Assembly: GCA_036850595.1 (NCBI GenBank)
Contig: CM072156.1
Coordinates: 14,332,326-14,396,325 of the forward strand
From: Rhyacichthys aspro
Taxonomy: Eukaryota > Chordata > Actinopteri > Gobiiformes > Rhyacichthyidae
Direction: 5' to 3'
Length of the DNA stretch: 64,000 nucleotides
The notes under the pieces were generated by a model. That model saw only the letters and a program-made list of their open reading frames with translations. It did not search any database and was not told the DNA's origin. Positions 1-11,442 of this stretch are shown piece after piece. The translations under genes and the position numbers were made by a program. Position 1 is the stretch's first letter, and each line of letters begins with the position of its first letter.

Positions 1-860
1 CACTAGTGGGTAGTATAATGCCAATATTTAACAAACTAAAAATTGAATATAGAAACATTTTATAATAAATGTTTAGTTAGGGCATATTCATATCGTAAAA
101 GAAGTAAGAATGCTAGAAAAGGTCGCTAGCAAGGCACAAAACGTGAAATACCTACAATTTCCAAACATTCGGAAAGCTCGTGAATGATCGCAAATGTTTC
201 CTCCATAAACTAAAGAAATCCGTAAAAATGTTCCAAACAATAAAATCACATTTACACATAATGTTTTGTTTAGTTGTCTCTTGTATTGTACAATATGTTT
301 TTATGGACAATAAAATAAGTAGCTAGCAAGACTAAAAACGTAAAATGTCTAAATTTTCATGCATTCAATTTATATAACTCATAAATGTAAAAGGTTGAAG
401 CCCATAATCACAAATAAAGGCAACAATAAATGTCATTTTCTCACCACTGCTCTTGTTAACTAAATTATTTTAATTAATGTATGCAAAATAATAAAGGTAT
501 GTATGAAACTAGTTCCTAAAGAGTCCACGTAAGCACAGCTCGCATCTTTGTACTAAGCAAGTTTATAAAAAAGAAACTTATTTCAGCGCCTGTATTTTTA
601 TTATTATTTTATTATTAAAATAAATTAATAATAACACGAGATAATTCCTAGATTTTACGCTGAAAAACATAGAGATAACCAGTGAAACAAAACGTGAAAG
701 TATAACAATTTTAACAATGTTGGGACAAGATCTTCGTTTAAACTCATAAATAAAAGTGTATATGAATTAAATAGTTGAAAATTATGAGATTAAAGACCAC
801 ACTTCTCGCTAGAAATTTAACCAAATTGATTTTAGTGCTCAAAATAGGCAATAAAATTCG
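1..860. other. AT-rich flank with no recognised gene
   Basis: This stretch is strongly AT-rich, with many short A and T runs and no long open frame. I see no exon of a known family and no structured repeat. It could be intergenic or an intron of a gene lying off the left edge; the sequence does not decide between these. Confidence 0.5.
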
Positions 861-865
861 TAAGT

Positions 866-925
866 CGGCCATGTTTTCCCCTAGCGTCTGCGGCAGCTTT
901 GACATCACGTGACATCAATAGAAAA
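866..925. promoter_or_regulatory. Possible promoter island with CACGTG E-box
   Basis: A more GC-rich island follows the AT-rich flank. It contains the palindrome TCACGTGA at 905-912, flanked on both sides by ACATC-like bases that resemble CRE/E-box composite sites bound by USF or MITF/TFE factors. On the - strand, an ATG at 872-870 sits in a good initiation context (AAAACATGGCC) and opens a short frame beginning MADLRILLPIL. This could be a first coding exon of a divergent gene running off the left edge, but I do not recognise the peptide and see no strong splice donor after it. The promoter reading is inference. Confidence 0.3.
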
Positions 926-1329
926 GAATGGAACAAAAAAACGTGACAGTGTCACAAATTTCGGGCCCGTTTTGTGAAATGTATACGTTTTACCATGTGG
1001 ACCAACGTGACTATTTTACATTTTGTGCTGAGACTGGGTTGTACTATACTATCTCAATGACATGTGTGCAAAGCATCACTAGAGGAGCTCATTCCTATTA
1101 CATACCTACTGCCTTTGTACCTGTAGAATTAATATTGGTAATCGTACTTAATTCATGCTGTTCAGATCAAGTCCCCATGCTCTGTCTCAGCTGCTCTGTG
1201 CTGTGGTACATTTATTGACGATACACCGATCCAATCCGAGGTTAATAACTGGCCTCTTCATTTCCAGACGAGGGAAAAAGTAAACTCACCAGATCCACGT
1301 ATTAGGGAGTGACAAACTCATCCATCACG

Positions 1330-1373
1330 GTTGCTTGGTGACAGTGTCTAAATCCGTGTGGTATCCTGGCAAC
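1330..1373. promoter_or_regulatory. Two X-box-like (RFX) motifs upstream of got1l1
   Basis: Two imperfect RFX half-site pairs lie within 45 bases, about 65-110 bases upstream of the got1l1 ATG: GTTGCT-T-GGTGAC at 1330-1342 and GTATCC-T-GGCAAC at 1361-1373. Each pairs a GTNNCY-type half with an RGNRAC-type half across a single T. RFX factors drive ciliary and testis promoters, and mammalian GOT1L1 is testis-enriched, so the location fits. The one-base spacer is shorter than the usual two, so binding is uncertain. Confidence 0.35.
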
Positions 1374-1438
1374 TGCGCCTAAACAAAAGGCTGCGTGTAG
1401 TGGGCATGTAGCCGCTGATTTAGCCGGCTGTGTTGGAG

Positions 1439-4400
1439 ATGAGTCGCCCCAGCAGTGGCCTCGAAAAAAACAGTGACGACCAAAATGAAGACCAGGGAGG
1501 TCAGCCCTCGGTGTTTACCTGCAGCACACTCAGCGCCGCTGCGGTGCAACCCGAAACAAGGCTGTTATCCGCCTTTAAGAAAGATACTGAAGCAAGCAAA
1601 ATTTACCTGGCAGGACGAGGTGAGTTCACTGTGGAGCATCACCCGCGGGAGAAACTACAATACTGACATTGCTTTCTTTGAAGCTGATGTCGTGCTGGTG
1701 TGGAATGAAAGAGATCAAATTAGCATTTTTTTTAAACTATAGGTCTGTGATGCTTATTCTGAGGTCACAGAATGCATTACATAAAGCAGCAATTATGACT
1801 CTCTATGAAGCTTTTACTTATGATTTCTAGGAAAATTTCTGATTTGTACTTACTACACCTTTAACTTTATTGAGAAAATAAAAGGTAAGATTCAAAATAC
1901 AACATTGGCACAAAGCGATCCTCAAACAGACCTTACCTGATATGCTTAGTACTACTCTAATAGTGTATTGTTAAAGCATTTGTGGGAAAAAAAAAAGGCT
2001 TTATGAAGGCGTCTACAGTTTATACTAATGGATTTTAATACATAAGAACCTCTATTCAGGAACAGAAAACTGCTCTCAGTGTCACATGCTCAAAAAAGGA
2101 GCACTCCTATTGGTTGACACTAGCTTGTCAATAAACATGCAATAAACAATTTCCCAGTGTAATGTAAGAAATAGGGTATAGAAAGGGCTCTAAACATTGA
2201 ATAGGCCGACAACAACAGTAATAATGATAATATTGTTGCCCTTTTTTCAGAGGATTACTTGGTTGTGTTTGGTTGCCATTGCCTTTAAATAACAGTAAAT
2301 CTGAAAGCTATATGTTTGTGAGTGTTGAGTTTTGATGTTTTCCTATTTCCACAGAGTATTTCAATGAGCAAGGGCAGACGTTTGAGCTACGACTGGTTGG
2401 AAAAATAAAGCAACAGTTAAGCACTGACCCTACTCTTCGCCCAGAGTATCCATCTCCTCTCGGTCTAACAGAATTTACCAGGCAAGCCACAAAAGTTGCA
2501 TTGGGGAGAAGCTTGAAGCCAGTACTGGAGAACCGGGTATAACAGCTTTTCAGTATTATCGATGTATTGTTCCATTTCATATTGCTGTCTCTGAGCACTA
2601 TAGTTACCAGGGAAAACTACAAATGATGGAGTCCTGGATTTTAGCAGCTTTTTCAGCATCTAATCAATGAGAACTGCTTTATTTCCTGTTTTACCACAGC
2701 CTTTTGTTGCAGGTCTTAGAAGTCCAAACTCCTGGTTTCTCTGCTGCTGTGCGTCTCGGAGCTGAGCTTTTAAGGCATTTGTGTGATGTTAGCGCTGATC
2801 GGTGTGGACCAGTTTACCTTTCAAGTCCTTGTGATGGTAACTACACTTTACCACCAGTTATTTCAGTTAAAGGTACCCCATTATGCTACTTTCTGGAGAA
2901 TACAGTTTGATAGCCCAGTTTTAAAACCTTTATTTAAGCCCATTGAGAACAAATTCTCATTTACAGTGACAACCTGTTTGAGTCCATACATCAGAAAAAA
3001 AGCTTCAGTGCTTTTAGCAGTTGAAATTCAATCTTAATCAGGTTTTTGAAGAAAATCCTGCATGTTATATCTTCAAACCTAGGTTTACATTAGGTCAGAT
3101 GTTTTGGCTGTTGAAATCCTCTCGTAACCTCTCTGAGCTATTTTTGGCAGCTGAGTGAAATACAATTTTCAATACTCAAAGGCCTTATATAACAAATCTT
3201 ACAAATAACTTCAAACTCCACCAACTCCCAGTCATTTCCAAAATATTTTTATTGACTCATAAATCCTTGAATGGTCTTGCTTTGCCGTATCTGTCTTCTG
3301 ACCTGATCCATCTACTGTATATGCTCCATTGTGGCCTCTCTGTAAACTGGTTCCTTAAGATGAAGTGCAGTGTTTCAAAACTCCAGTTCCACCTGAGATT
3401 TTTAAAATGCACCTTTTCTTCTTTTAACACAGTTTGATTTGTTGGCTATGGCACCCATTGTTAATTTGTATGTTTATGTTTCTGCCTTTTGTGTGTGTGT
3501 TTTGGCCAACTGCACTGTTTTGGCTTTTAAATATGCTTTAATATGTTTCACTTCTGTTTTCTTATAAAATATCAAGTTTGCCCCTTAAGTGTACTTATAC
3601 ATTTTCTTTATCCTGAGGACTTGATCCAGATTTATGCATCTACTTTAATGTTTTTTGTCTTGATCCTCCCTGCAGGCTCATTGGCAGGTATCTTCCAGGC
3701 AGCAGGGATCCACGATATCCGCCAGTATTACTATTGGGATGATAAGCAGCGTGGTATTTGTTTAGAGAAGCTTGTGGAGGATCTGGAGAGAGCTCCGGAG
3801 CGAAGTGTTGTGCTTTTGTCCGCATCTGGCCACTACCCAACTGGAGCAGACCTCTCCGAAAAGCAATGGGATGCAATTATACAAATTATCAAGGTAAATT
3901 GTTTTATATTGGAATGAAATTTACCAAAGAAACAGTTAATCACCACTATTCAAGTTACCATTTTTGCACTTTCCTAAAGGGAAGCAGGCTTTTCCCATTC
4001 TTTTTGCTGCCTGGACAAGCTCTCAGCACTGGAGATTTAGAGCGTGATGCAAGGCCCGTTCAGAAGTGTGCAGCGATGGGGATGGAGCTCATCTGTGCGC
4101 AGTCGTTTTCCCACTGTTTCGGACAATACGGTAGGAATTCATAGAAAATCATTTCAGTGGTTTCTCAGAAATAAAAAAATCAGCCCATAAAAACTGCAAC
4201 GGTTCCAGTGAATATGGCCTTATTTCCTCTTCTTTCTTTTGTTACCAGAGTACAGCCTCTCATAGCATTTTGTTGCTCATTAATTGCCTTATCTCAACAG
4301 CTACCAATATCAGTGTAACATAAAGAGTACTAGACACTATGACATCCTAAAATGTCTTACCTTTTTTTTTCCATTTTTTTTATCAGGTGAGGCTGTTGGT

Positions 4401-5183
4401 CACCTTTTGTGTGTCTTAAAACACAGCTCTTTACTGCTACCAATGCAGTCTCAAACTACAAAGATTGTCAAATCCCTGTGGGCTCAGCCATCTGTAATGG
4501 GTGCACAAATTGTTGCCACAATTCTCAGTAATCCTGCCCATTTTGTTGAATGGTGAGTGGTATTTAATTTGAATGAATAATAGTCTTTCAACTGTTGATA
4601 TAGTTAATAATGGTCAAAATTCAGTTTCACTAGTAGTTTTGTTTTGTGTTCACACTACGACACAATTGTTTCATGGTTACTTTATTTTTTTACTCTTTCC
4701 CTAGGCAAGAAGAGATTAAACACATTGTTGAAAGATGCATTCTAATTCGACAAGTTTTAAGAGATCGGTTGAGACATTTGGGATCTCCAGGTTTCTGGGA
4801 CCACCTGACTCAACAAAGGGGTCTGTTCAGTTGTACAGGCTTGACTGGTGAGAGGTTAAAAGTACACGATCTAATATATACGGACTAATGACTGGCAGTC
4901 AAGAGGAGTGTCATAATGCTTGTGTCTCTCCATTCTAAAGCACATTAGTTCTATTTCTGACTCTGATCGGTGATTATCAAGAAAAGTGTTTTATTGATAC
5001 AATTAAATAATAGTACAGTATGTGATTTTTCTCTCTAATTTAGGCCCACAGTTGGAATTTCTCTGTAACTCGAAGCACGTCTACCTGCTTCCAGATGGCT
5101 GCTTTAACGTGAGTGCAATCAACGGTCGGAACCTGGAGTATGTAGCCGAGTCGATCCATCAGGCAGTGACCACTTCACTCTGA
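1439..5183 (+). CDS. got1l1: Putative aspartate aminotransferase, cytoplasmic 2-like (GOT1-like 1), catalytically degenerate
   Basis: Eight coding exons join in phase to 434 aa: 1439-1619, 2355-2536, 2713-2836, 3676-3893, 3980-4130, 4387-4552, 4705-4847 and 5044-5183 (TGA). All introns are GT-AG. The translation follows the type I aspartate aminotransferase fold from end to end; landmarks are KIYLAGRG, RPEYPSPLGLTEF, PVYLSSP, DIRQYYYWD, LERDAR, GAQIVATILSNP and KHVYLLPDG. Human GOT1L1 is 421 aa and lies beside RAB11FIP1, as here. The start is the first ATG; the frame opens slightly upstream only through non-ATG codons. Measured against GOT1, the PLP-lysine motif SFSKNFG reads SFSHCFG (His280), HNPTG reads HYPTG (Tyr216), the FDSAYQG segment reads FLLPGQA (Leu244, Gly247), the LYNERVG arginine is Ala, and the substrate arginine in PSGRINVS is Cys408. 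Transamination is therefore very unlikely. The intact frame and clean splice sites argue against a pseudogene; the protein's role is unknown. Confidence 0.93.
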
Positions 5184-5408
5184 CATTGTGGCTTTTAAAC
5201 AGCTCGAGGGCACATTTGAGCCTGATTGTAACATATTCTCAGTGAAAACTATGAAAGTTCATTTGATTTGACCATTTACTATGCTTCAAGGAGAATTTCT
5301 TTATCATTGCTTGTAAAAACTAGTCACAAACCTAATGTGCTATACGTGATTTTACAAAAAGTTCAATTAACATTAAGGAAAAGATCAAAAAGGTCAACTA
5401 AAGCCTCC

Positions 5409-5443
5409 AATAAAATGAGTCATCATGCAAAATATTAAATAAA
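5409..5443 (+). terminator. got1l1 poly(A) signals
   Basis: Two AATAAA hexamers lie at 5409-5414 and 5438-5443, about 230-260 bases after the got1l1 stop codon. This is a sensible 3' UTR length. The actual cleavage site is not visible from sequence alone. Confidence 0.55.
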
Positions 5444-5444
5444 T

Positions 5445-8400
5445 ATTAGGTTAATAAGTTATTTAAACTGCTCCAATAGAAGAAATTTGTCTGAGTGCAT
5501 TTTACTCATATAAAAAATGTGTAGATATTGGAATTGACTGACTGTGCCTTAAATGCCTTGAATGTGCAGCAGTTTATTCCTTTATTATTTCTCACAGATT
5601 GAACGCATAATTCAGTGAAACCCACTGATTTGGAATTAACAACATTAACCTTTTTATTATATGATGACCTAGATGACATTATTCCTCACAGTAACCTCTT
5701 TCTATAGCACAACATTGTCATTTAAAAAACAATCCATATATGTGTACAAGTAACATGACCAATATACAGTACATTTCCAATAAAGAAGACATTTTGGGTT
5801 TTCTTTTAGGGTAGGACTGTTTATTAAAAGTTACGTCCGAGTTTTTTTAAAATGTTAAAGATCTGTCACCATAATCATCTAAGACTGTGGTGAGACAAGC
5901 TGCACTGCCAGAGATCAGTAACAATACATTGTGTGGTGAATGTCATAGGTGTCCTTAGGTTACCCTTCAGAAGCATTAAGCCTTAAAAGCAAAATATCCG
6001 CAGATGTTCATTAATTATCTAAAAAAACTAGGAATTGCTGCTCAGTTTTTCAGTTTTTCCCTTTGTCAATATACTGTAGAGCTCCACATAGTAACATACA
6101 GCTAGGACCATTTTCTTGTGTTTAATCATGACAATCAATGAATTATTTGTTCAAAATATCCAATAAATAACCACAAATAGTTCATCTGTCTGTTTTTCGT
6201 CACTAGTTTGTCTTAGGTCATGTAAAATAACTTTAGTAAGAAATTAAACATTATATTTAAGCGTCATTGTGTTTTTTCCTCCAATTTGGAAAGAAGAAAC
6301 AAATAAGTTTTTAATGTGGCCACATCAGTGAGTAGTCTGGGTTCATTCTCCTTTGCCTTGTTTCTTTGTGGACAGTAATGGAGCAATATGAAATGAGCAT
6401 TTTAGTCTCATGTCATATAGTCACATAAAAGCCTCATATTCAGAATGTCTTTTGAAATCATCCAATTATATGACTAACTTTACGTCCCGGAGAGCTCCCT
6501 TTCATTTGCGAGACATACCACTATTGTCCCTGCATGCTTTTTATTTCCATGAAAAGAGCTGCGACAAGGTATTTTAATGCAGCCGTGGGTTTGATCTTTT
6601 CATTTGAGCAACCTCGAGGGAACTGTGTGGCCAATCAACATGTTCCATCGTATACATAATCAGAACTTTTCGATGCAGCCGTGGCCCCTTAATGTACATC
6701 AAAGCATTCATAAAAGCATTGTTCAGGTGGATAGTTTAACAAGCGTATCTCTCAAGGTTTGATGTAATGTCATTCATAATTGCTATATATGATTTTCATG
6801 TCTCAAGTCATGCGTGAGATTTCAACATCCTTCAACTCAAACTGCTTGGATTGAGTCTCACACTTGGACACATCCCTAAAGTCCCCTAAAATTGTGCGCT
6901 AAAATACCAACTGATCAAAGTCAATAATCCACAGTGAGTGCACACAGAGCATGCCTTCAATATGGCAGCTGCAAATTATTTCAGGCGATCATTTGCCGAG
7001 GTGGGCCACTCGAGTGTCGGGAGTCCTGAGCTGATTAATGGTGATCAATGATTAGCCGTGACTTACACTGAAGAACGAACATCAGTTTCTTTGAGTGTTT
7101 GTTACCACCTTTTATGGCTGCTGTCAAATTTGAAAGCTTACTTTCTTATGCTGCTACACCGCGCTGGTATTTGACAGGTTAAAAAAAAAGCATGGATGTT
7201 TGACTTTGATTATTATGATGAACTAAAATAAAAAATCTCACCTTTCAAAGCTCTGTTGAAAACGTAATATTGACCTGGCACAGATTGTAGAGGTTTGGTG
7301 CAGGATGTTGTTCATGTAAAGTGAATAGTTCAAGGAAAGATAATAAGAGATAAGATATTCTATACCAAAATTACTATTATTTTATTTCAAGTATCGACTT
7401 TTTTGGCTAAGAAAGAGGCAATAATGGAACCAATAAAGAAATGAGCTCAATAAGCAATTTGAATAAACTAACAACTGCAATTTTCTATTATAATAAATAC
7501 AATGCTGTATTCAAAGTCCACAATTTACACTGTGCCCATGTGCACCTTTTCAATTAAAGCACTAAATTGTATGTACCTTTCCTTTAAACACAACTACCAA
7601 GCTTTGCAGGTTTTATTTTGATCTTTCCAACAGACCAAAACACGTTTAGTGATGATGCCTGATTTTTCAAGCCAATTCACATAAAAGTCTGGTTCTGAAG
7701 TGACACCACAGCTGCACACAGTGTGAATTATTTTCCAAATTGTCACCGTGTGCTCCGTGATGTTATATTCATGAGAGAATTTCACACTGACGCTGGATTA
7801 AGTTGGACTTTCGGATGTTGTATTCACCTTTTCACTCCTCGACCAAGAGCCAAAACCCTTGACTCCCAAAATGGAAAACAAATCTCTCATCTCCAGCTTC
7901 GAAAAAGTGTTTGCCATTGGCTTAAGAGCTTTAGCGGTCAAAAAATCCACTTGTATCGCTCCTAAACCTAGCAACACATGTTTTTGTACTTAAGTTTTCT
8001 TTTTGTTATATTTTGTTGGTTTGTTCAATCTTGAGTAGCTATTCTCTCCAGGACCTAACACTCATCAGAACACTGCAGTGTGACTGGTTGCAGACAGAAA
8101 AGGTAGTGCAGGTTAATCTGTTGATTGACACTACTGTAGTCTTAAATCAAGCCAAAGTTGCAAAATGACACCTTCCCTGCTCAGAGCATCAGGCTCTCCT
8201 CACTGTGGTCTGTTCATTTGGCTTCACACCACTTGATTGATCTACAATCAGCAGCCTAATGCCAGGGTGTAGTCATAATTGGGAGCTGGTGAGCAAAATG
8301 GCCTTGAGCAAAACCCTCCTCTGGATTCAAACATCACATCACGTCATCCTCTTATCACTGTGCACCTTGCTCCTCTTTTCAAATATTTGAGAAGGATGAC

Positions 8401-8760
8401 TCCTGGACAAACACTAGATCACAGTGGCAGTAACCTCTGCTGCATTAATCCACACTCTAACATCACCTTTAGCCTACAATATGTGCTCTAAAATGAACAG
8501 AGTGGCTACGTTATTGTTCTGCCACATCATCCAATATATTAATTTCACCTTTCAGTTCTTTTTGATGACAAGTGGAGCTTCAGCAAAGTCAAATAATAAG
8601 AACAGGAATAAGACTTAAGCAATAGTTAAAGATTTAAACATACATATTCAGAACACATGATTTTTAGATCCACTTTCTAGTACTTTCTTGTGTGTCCTTG
8701 ATGCCTGACCGTCCTCTCTGTGCCTGTGGATCAGGACAAGCGCGCTGGGTAGACGCGCGT
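5445..8760. other. got1l1-prlhr intergenic region
   Basis: About 3.3 kb without a supportable exon. Most is AT-rich. The part from roughly 6480 to 7080 is less repetitive and compositionally balanced; the octamer-plus phrase GATGCAGCCGTGG or close variants occurs near 6573 and 6673. Such stretches are typical of conserved non-coding elements, but conservation cannot be judged from one genome. Short open frames around 7600-8600 show no family resemblance and were left out. Confidence 0.45.
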
Positions 8761-8765
8761 CACAA

Positions 8766-8779
8766 GCGCCCCCTAGTCT
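8766..8779 (-). promoter_or_regulatory. CTCF-like motif upstream of prlhr
   Basis: GCGCCCCCTAGTCT matches 12 of 14 positions of the reverse complement of the CTCF core (SYGCCMYCTRSTGG). It sits about 30 bases before the TATA-like element of prlhr. This is a motif match only. Confidence 0.35.
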
Positions 8780-8807
8780 TCGAGCTGTCAGTCAAGTTTA
8801 CAGGCGC

Positions 8808-9027
8808 ATAAATACGCGATCCGTCCCTCAGTGCGCACATAGGCTGCTACCACGGGCTCGTTACAGCTTCAGTAATGAGTGATCGCGCTGATCATGTGAC
8901 AGCAGAAGCTTCAGGTGGTGGACGCGCGGGCTCGGAGCTGCTCCGTGAACCTTTGTGTTTGCGCCAGTGTTGCATCCCGTTTCTCTCAGTCGACTCTGAT
9001 CAGCGCTCGCAACGGAGACACAGAAAG
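8808..9027 (+). promoter_or_regulatory. Probable prlhr promoter and 5' untranslated exon
   Basis: A TATA-like ATAAATA at 8808-8814 lies in a locally GC-rich, CpG-containing stretch. About 210 bases downstream there is a strong donor, AAAG|GTAAGAG, after 9027. The matching acceptor is the pyrimidine-rich tract ending TTTTCCAG at 9891, so coding exon 1 would begin at 9892, 14 bases before the receptor ATG. Fish and mammalian PRLHR genes commonly carry a 5' non-coding exon. The transcription start, probably near 8840, is inferred. Confidence 0.5.
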
Positions 9028-9966
9028 GTAAGAGAGCACAATATGTTACATGTAATTATGTAATGTGTGTAAGTTACGTGTAAGTTTGAAAAGTCGTCCT
9101 AATTAACCAGGCTATGCGTAGATCGTTATGTGTTAAACTGGTCTGGTTTTGTGCTGATCTGAAATTGAGCTTTTAATTGAAATCAGTCCATGTGATATCA
9201 AAATGTCTCTTTTTCCTTCATAGTGGTGTTTTTTTTAGCTTTAAACTTATGTGACTATGTTGCATGATCCTATTAGATCTCATCACTGCTTTACGCACAG
9301 TACAGTACATACAATGGGTTTCTGTCAATGTAATTATTATTACTTGAAGCCAAGTTAGGTGTTATATATTCATCGTGTGTAGTCCATTCACAGCCAGGAT
9401 TTAAATTTAAACGCTGCAAATTGTGTCATAAATTAACTAATAATGAGTTGATGTATACTCATATCCATCAGCCATGTTCATTTCTCTGCCTAATGTTCAA
9501 ACCCATCTGAAGTGAGTATAAATAACGAAAGGCGCACTCGATCTTATGCTGAATATCTAAATCATGCATCAGCAATGGCTTTCACTGAAGTTCAGAACAT
9601 CTTACATGGCCACTGCATTGCAGCAACAGAAAGACCATTACTTCAAAACAGAATTTAATGTAATGCAAGACTTGAAAATGACTCATTAAACTGTGAAGCA
9701 TGTCACAGCGTCATCAAAAAAAAAAACCCCCCAAAACGTTTCCAGTTAGTCTTAATGAGGTTCATAACAGAAAAGCTGTGTTCCTCTGTCACATTCAGTG
9801 CGTTCTGTGGAGGTCGACACTTTGACATTTAACAGTGCATGTTATTGAATACATGGCCTATTTCACATTAATGACATTACCTTTTTTCCAGGTGTTTATC
9901 ACCAAATGGGGATGGAGAGCACAGGCAGTGTGTGGCCCACAGAGCTCACTTCGCCATGTTGTATGA
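8875..9966 (+). other. Spliced upstream ORF overlapping the prlhr start
   Basis: If the 8840-9027 exon joins 9892, an ATG at 8875 opens a 75-codon frame: 51 codons in the upstream exon and 24 after the junction, ending at TGA 9964-9966. It overlaps the receptor ATG (9906) in another frame by 61 bases. A second upstream ATG near 8894 is followed directly by TGA. The 8875 ATG has G at -3, a moderate context. The peptide resembles nothing I know; any role would be translational control of the receptor. Confidence 0.35.
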
Positions 9967-11411
9967 TGCATGGTATAAATGAAAATGACACAGTCCGGGT
10001 GTTTGAGGTGGCGCTGCAGAACGGCTCGTCCAAACGCAGCCCCCAGTTTGTAGGCGTGGAGCTGCTACAGTCCTTCAAGCTGCTCATCATTCCTTGTTAC
10101 ACTGTTGTGGCTCTGGTGGGTGTTTTTGGTAATTATCTCCTTCTCTACGTGATCTGTTGCACCCGCAAGATGCACAATGTCACCAACTTTTTCATTGGAA
10201 ACCTGGCCTTTTCTGACATGCTGATGTGTGCCACATGTGTGCCTTTTACTTTGGCCTACGCCTTCAACCCACACGGCTGGGTGTTTGGCCGCTTCATGTG
10301 CTACCTGGTCTATCTGATCCAGCCTGTGACTGTGTACGTGTCAGTCTTCACTCTCACTGCCATTGGAGTGGACCGGTAAGTCAATGCCATAATCAAGACA
10401 CATTCAATCAATAACTGAGAAATGAAGTGTACAAAAATAGTGTTGAAGGAGTCTGCACACATGACAATATCAGACCATGGGCAAATTACTTTTATGCCAG
10501 CTCTAAACCTCATTACTGGGGTTTCAGTATCTTCTTCTCTTTTCTTTTTTGCCATGTGTGGTTCAAAATAGTGCATTTCAAGATAAATGAATCTTTCTTA
10601 AAATAGCACTGAGAAGCCAACATTACATGGTGACAAGGAATAAAATGGAAAATCAAGGACGAAACAAAGATTGTTAGACTTCATAATAGTTTAATTCTCC
10701 TGTCTATACACATGCTCTGGCGTGCTTCAACATTTTGGCAAACATTTTTGACAGTTTTTCTCCTTCTTTCTTTACAGATATTATGCCACTGTGCATCCTC
10801 TAAAGAAGCGTCTCTCAGTTTTGTCCTGCACCTACCTCCTGACTGGGATCTGGCTGCTGTCCTGCAGTCTGGTGGCGCCGGCTGTGGCACACACTTACCA
10901 TGTGGAGTTTAAGAACGAGGGCTTTACCATCTGCGAAGAGTTCTGGATGGGCCAAGAACGTGAGCGCCTGGCTTACGCATACAGCACTCTGTTTGTCACC
11001 TACGTTCTACCTCTGTCTGCGCTCTCCATCTCATACCTGTGCATCTCAGTCAAACTGCGAAACTGTGTTGTGCCTGGGCATCTCACACAGAGCCAAGCAG
11101 AAGCTCAGCGTATGCGTAAACGCAAGACATTCCGGCTGGTTGCTCTCGTTGTGGCAGCGTTTGGCGTTTGCTGGATGCCCATCAGTGTGTTCAACGTACT
11201 GCGTGACATCGACATTGGTTTGATAGATAAGCGTTACTTCCTGCTCATTCAGCTGCTCTGTCACCTGTGCGCAATGAGCTCGTCGTGCTGCAACCCTTTC
11301 CTGTATGCCTGGCTGCACGACCGTTTTCGTGCCGAGCTGCGCAAAATGTTCACCTGCCGACAGCGCATTGGCATCTCTGCCAATAACTGTGCCACAGCCA
11401 GTGTGGTCTAG
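9906..11411 (+). CDS. prlhr: Prolactin-releasing peptide (RFamide) receptor, class A GPCR
   Basis: Two coding exons, 9906-10375 and 10778-11411 (TAG), give 367 aa; human PRLHR is 370. The intron falls inside the arginine codon of the DRY motif (CG|A). Visible features: an extracellular N-terminus of about 57 aa with NDT and NGS glycosylation sites; TM1 GNYLLLYVI; TM2 MHNVTNFFIGNLAFSDMLM; ECL1 GWVF with the TM3 cysteine in FMCYLVY; QPVTVYVSVFTLTAIGVDRY at the TM3 end; ECL2 HTYHVEFK and CEEFW with the partner cysteine; TM6 FGVCWMP; TM7 NPFLYAW; helix 8 HDRFRAELRK. The segments QPVTVYVSVFTLT, HTYHVE, CEEFW and SVKLRN are nearly identical to human PRLHR, so the family is secure. The receptor binds PrRP/C-RFa-type RFamide peptides at the plasma membrane. 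Position next to rab11fip1 and got1l1 rather than rab11fip2 suggests the prlhr2 lineage absent from mammals; that subtype call is inference. The first of two nearby in-frame Met codons was taken as start. Confidence 0.93.
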
Positions 11412-11442
11412 TCATTTTTGTTTCTGTTGAGCAAACATGTCC

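Noticed and set aside
928..1218. A 96-codon + strand frame upstream of got1l1
   Set aside because: No family resemblance, Cys/Tyr-rich composition, no splice or promoter support; most likely chance.
1439..5183. Calling got1l1 a pseudogene because its catalytic residues are gone
   Set aside because: All eight exons are open, in phase and have good splice sites; loss of catalytic residues alone does not make a pseudogene.
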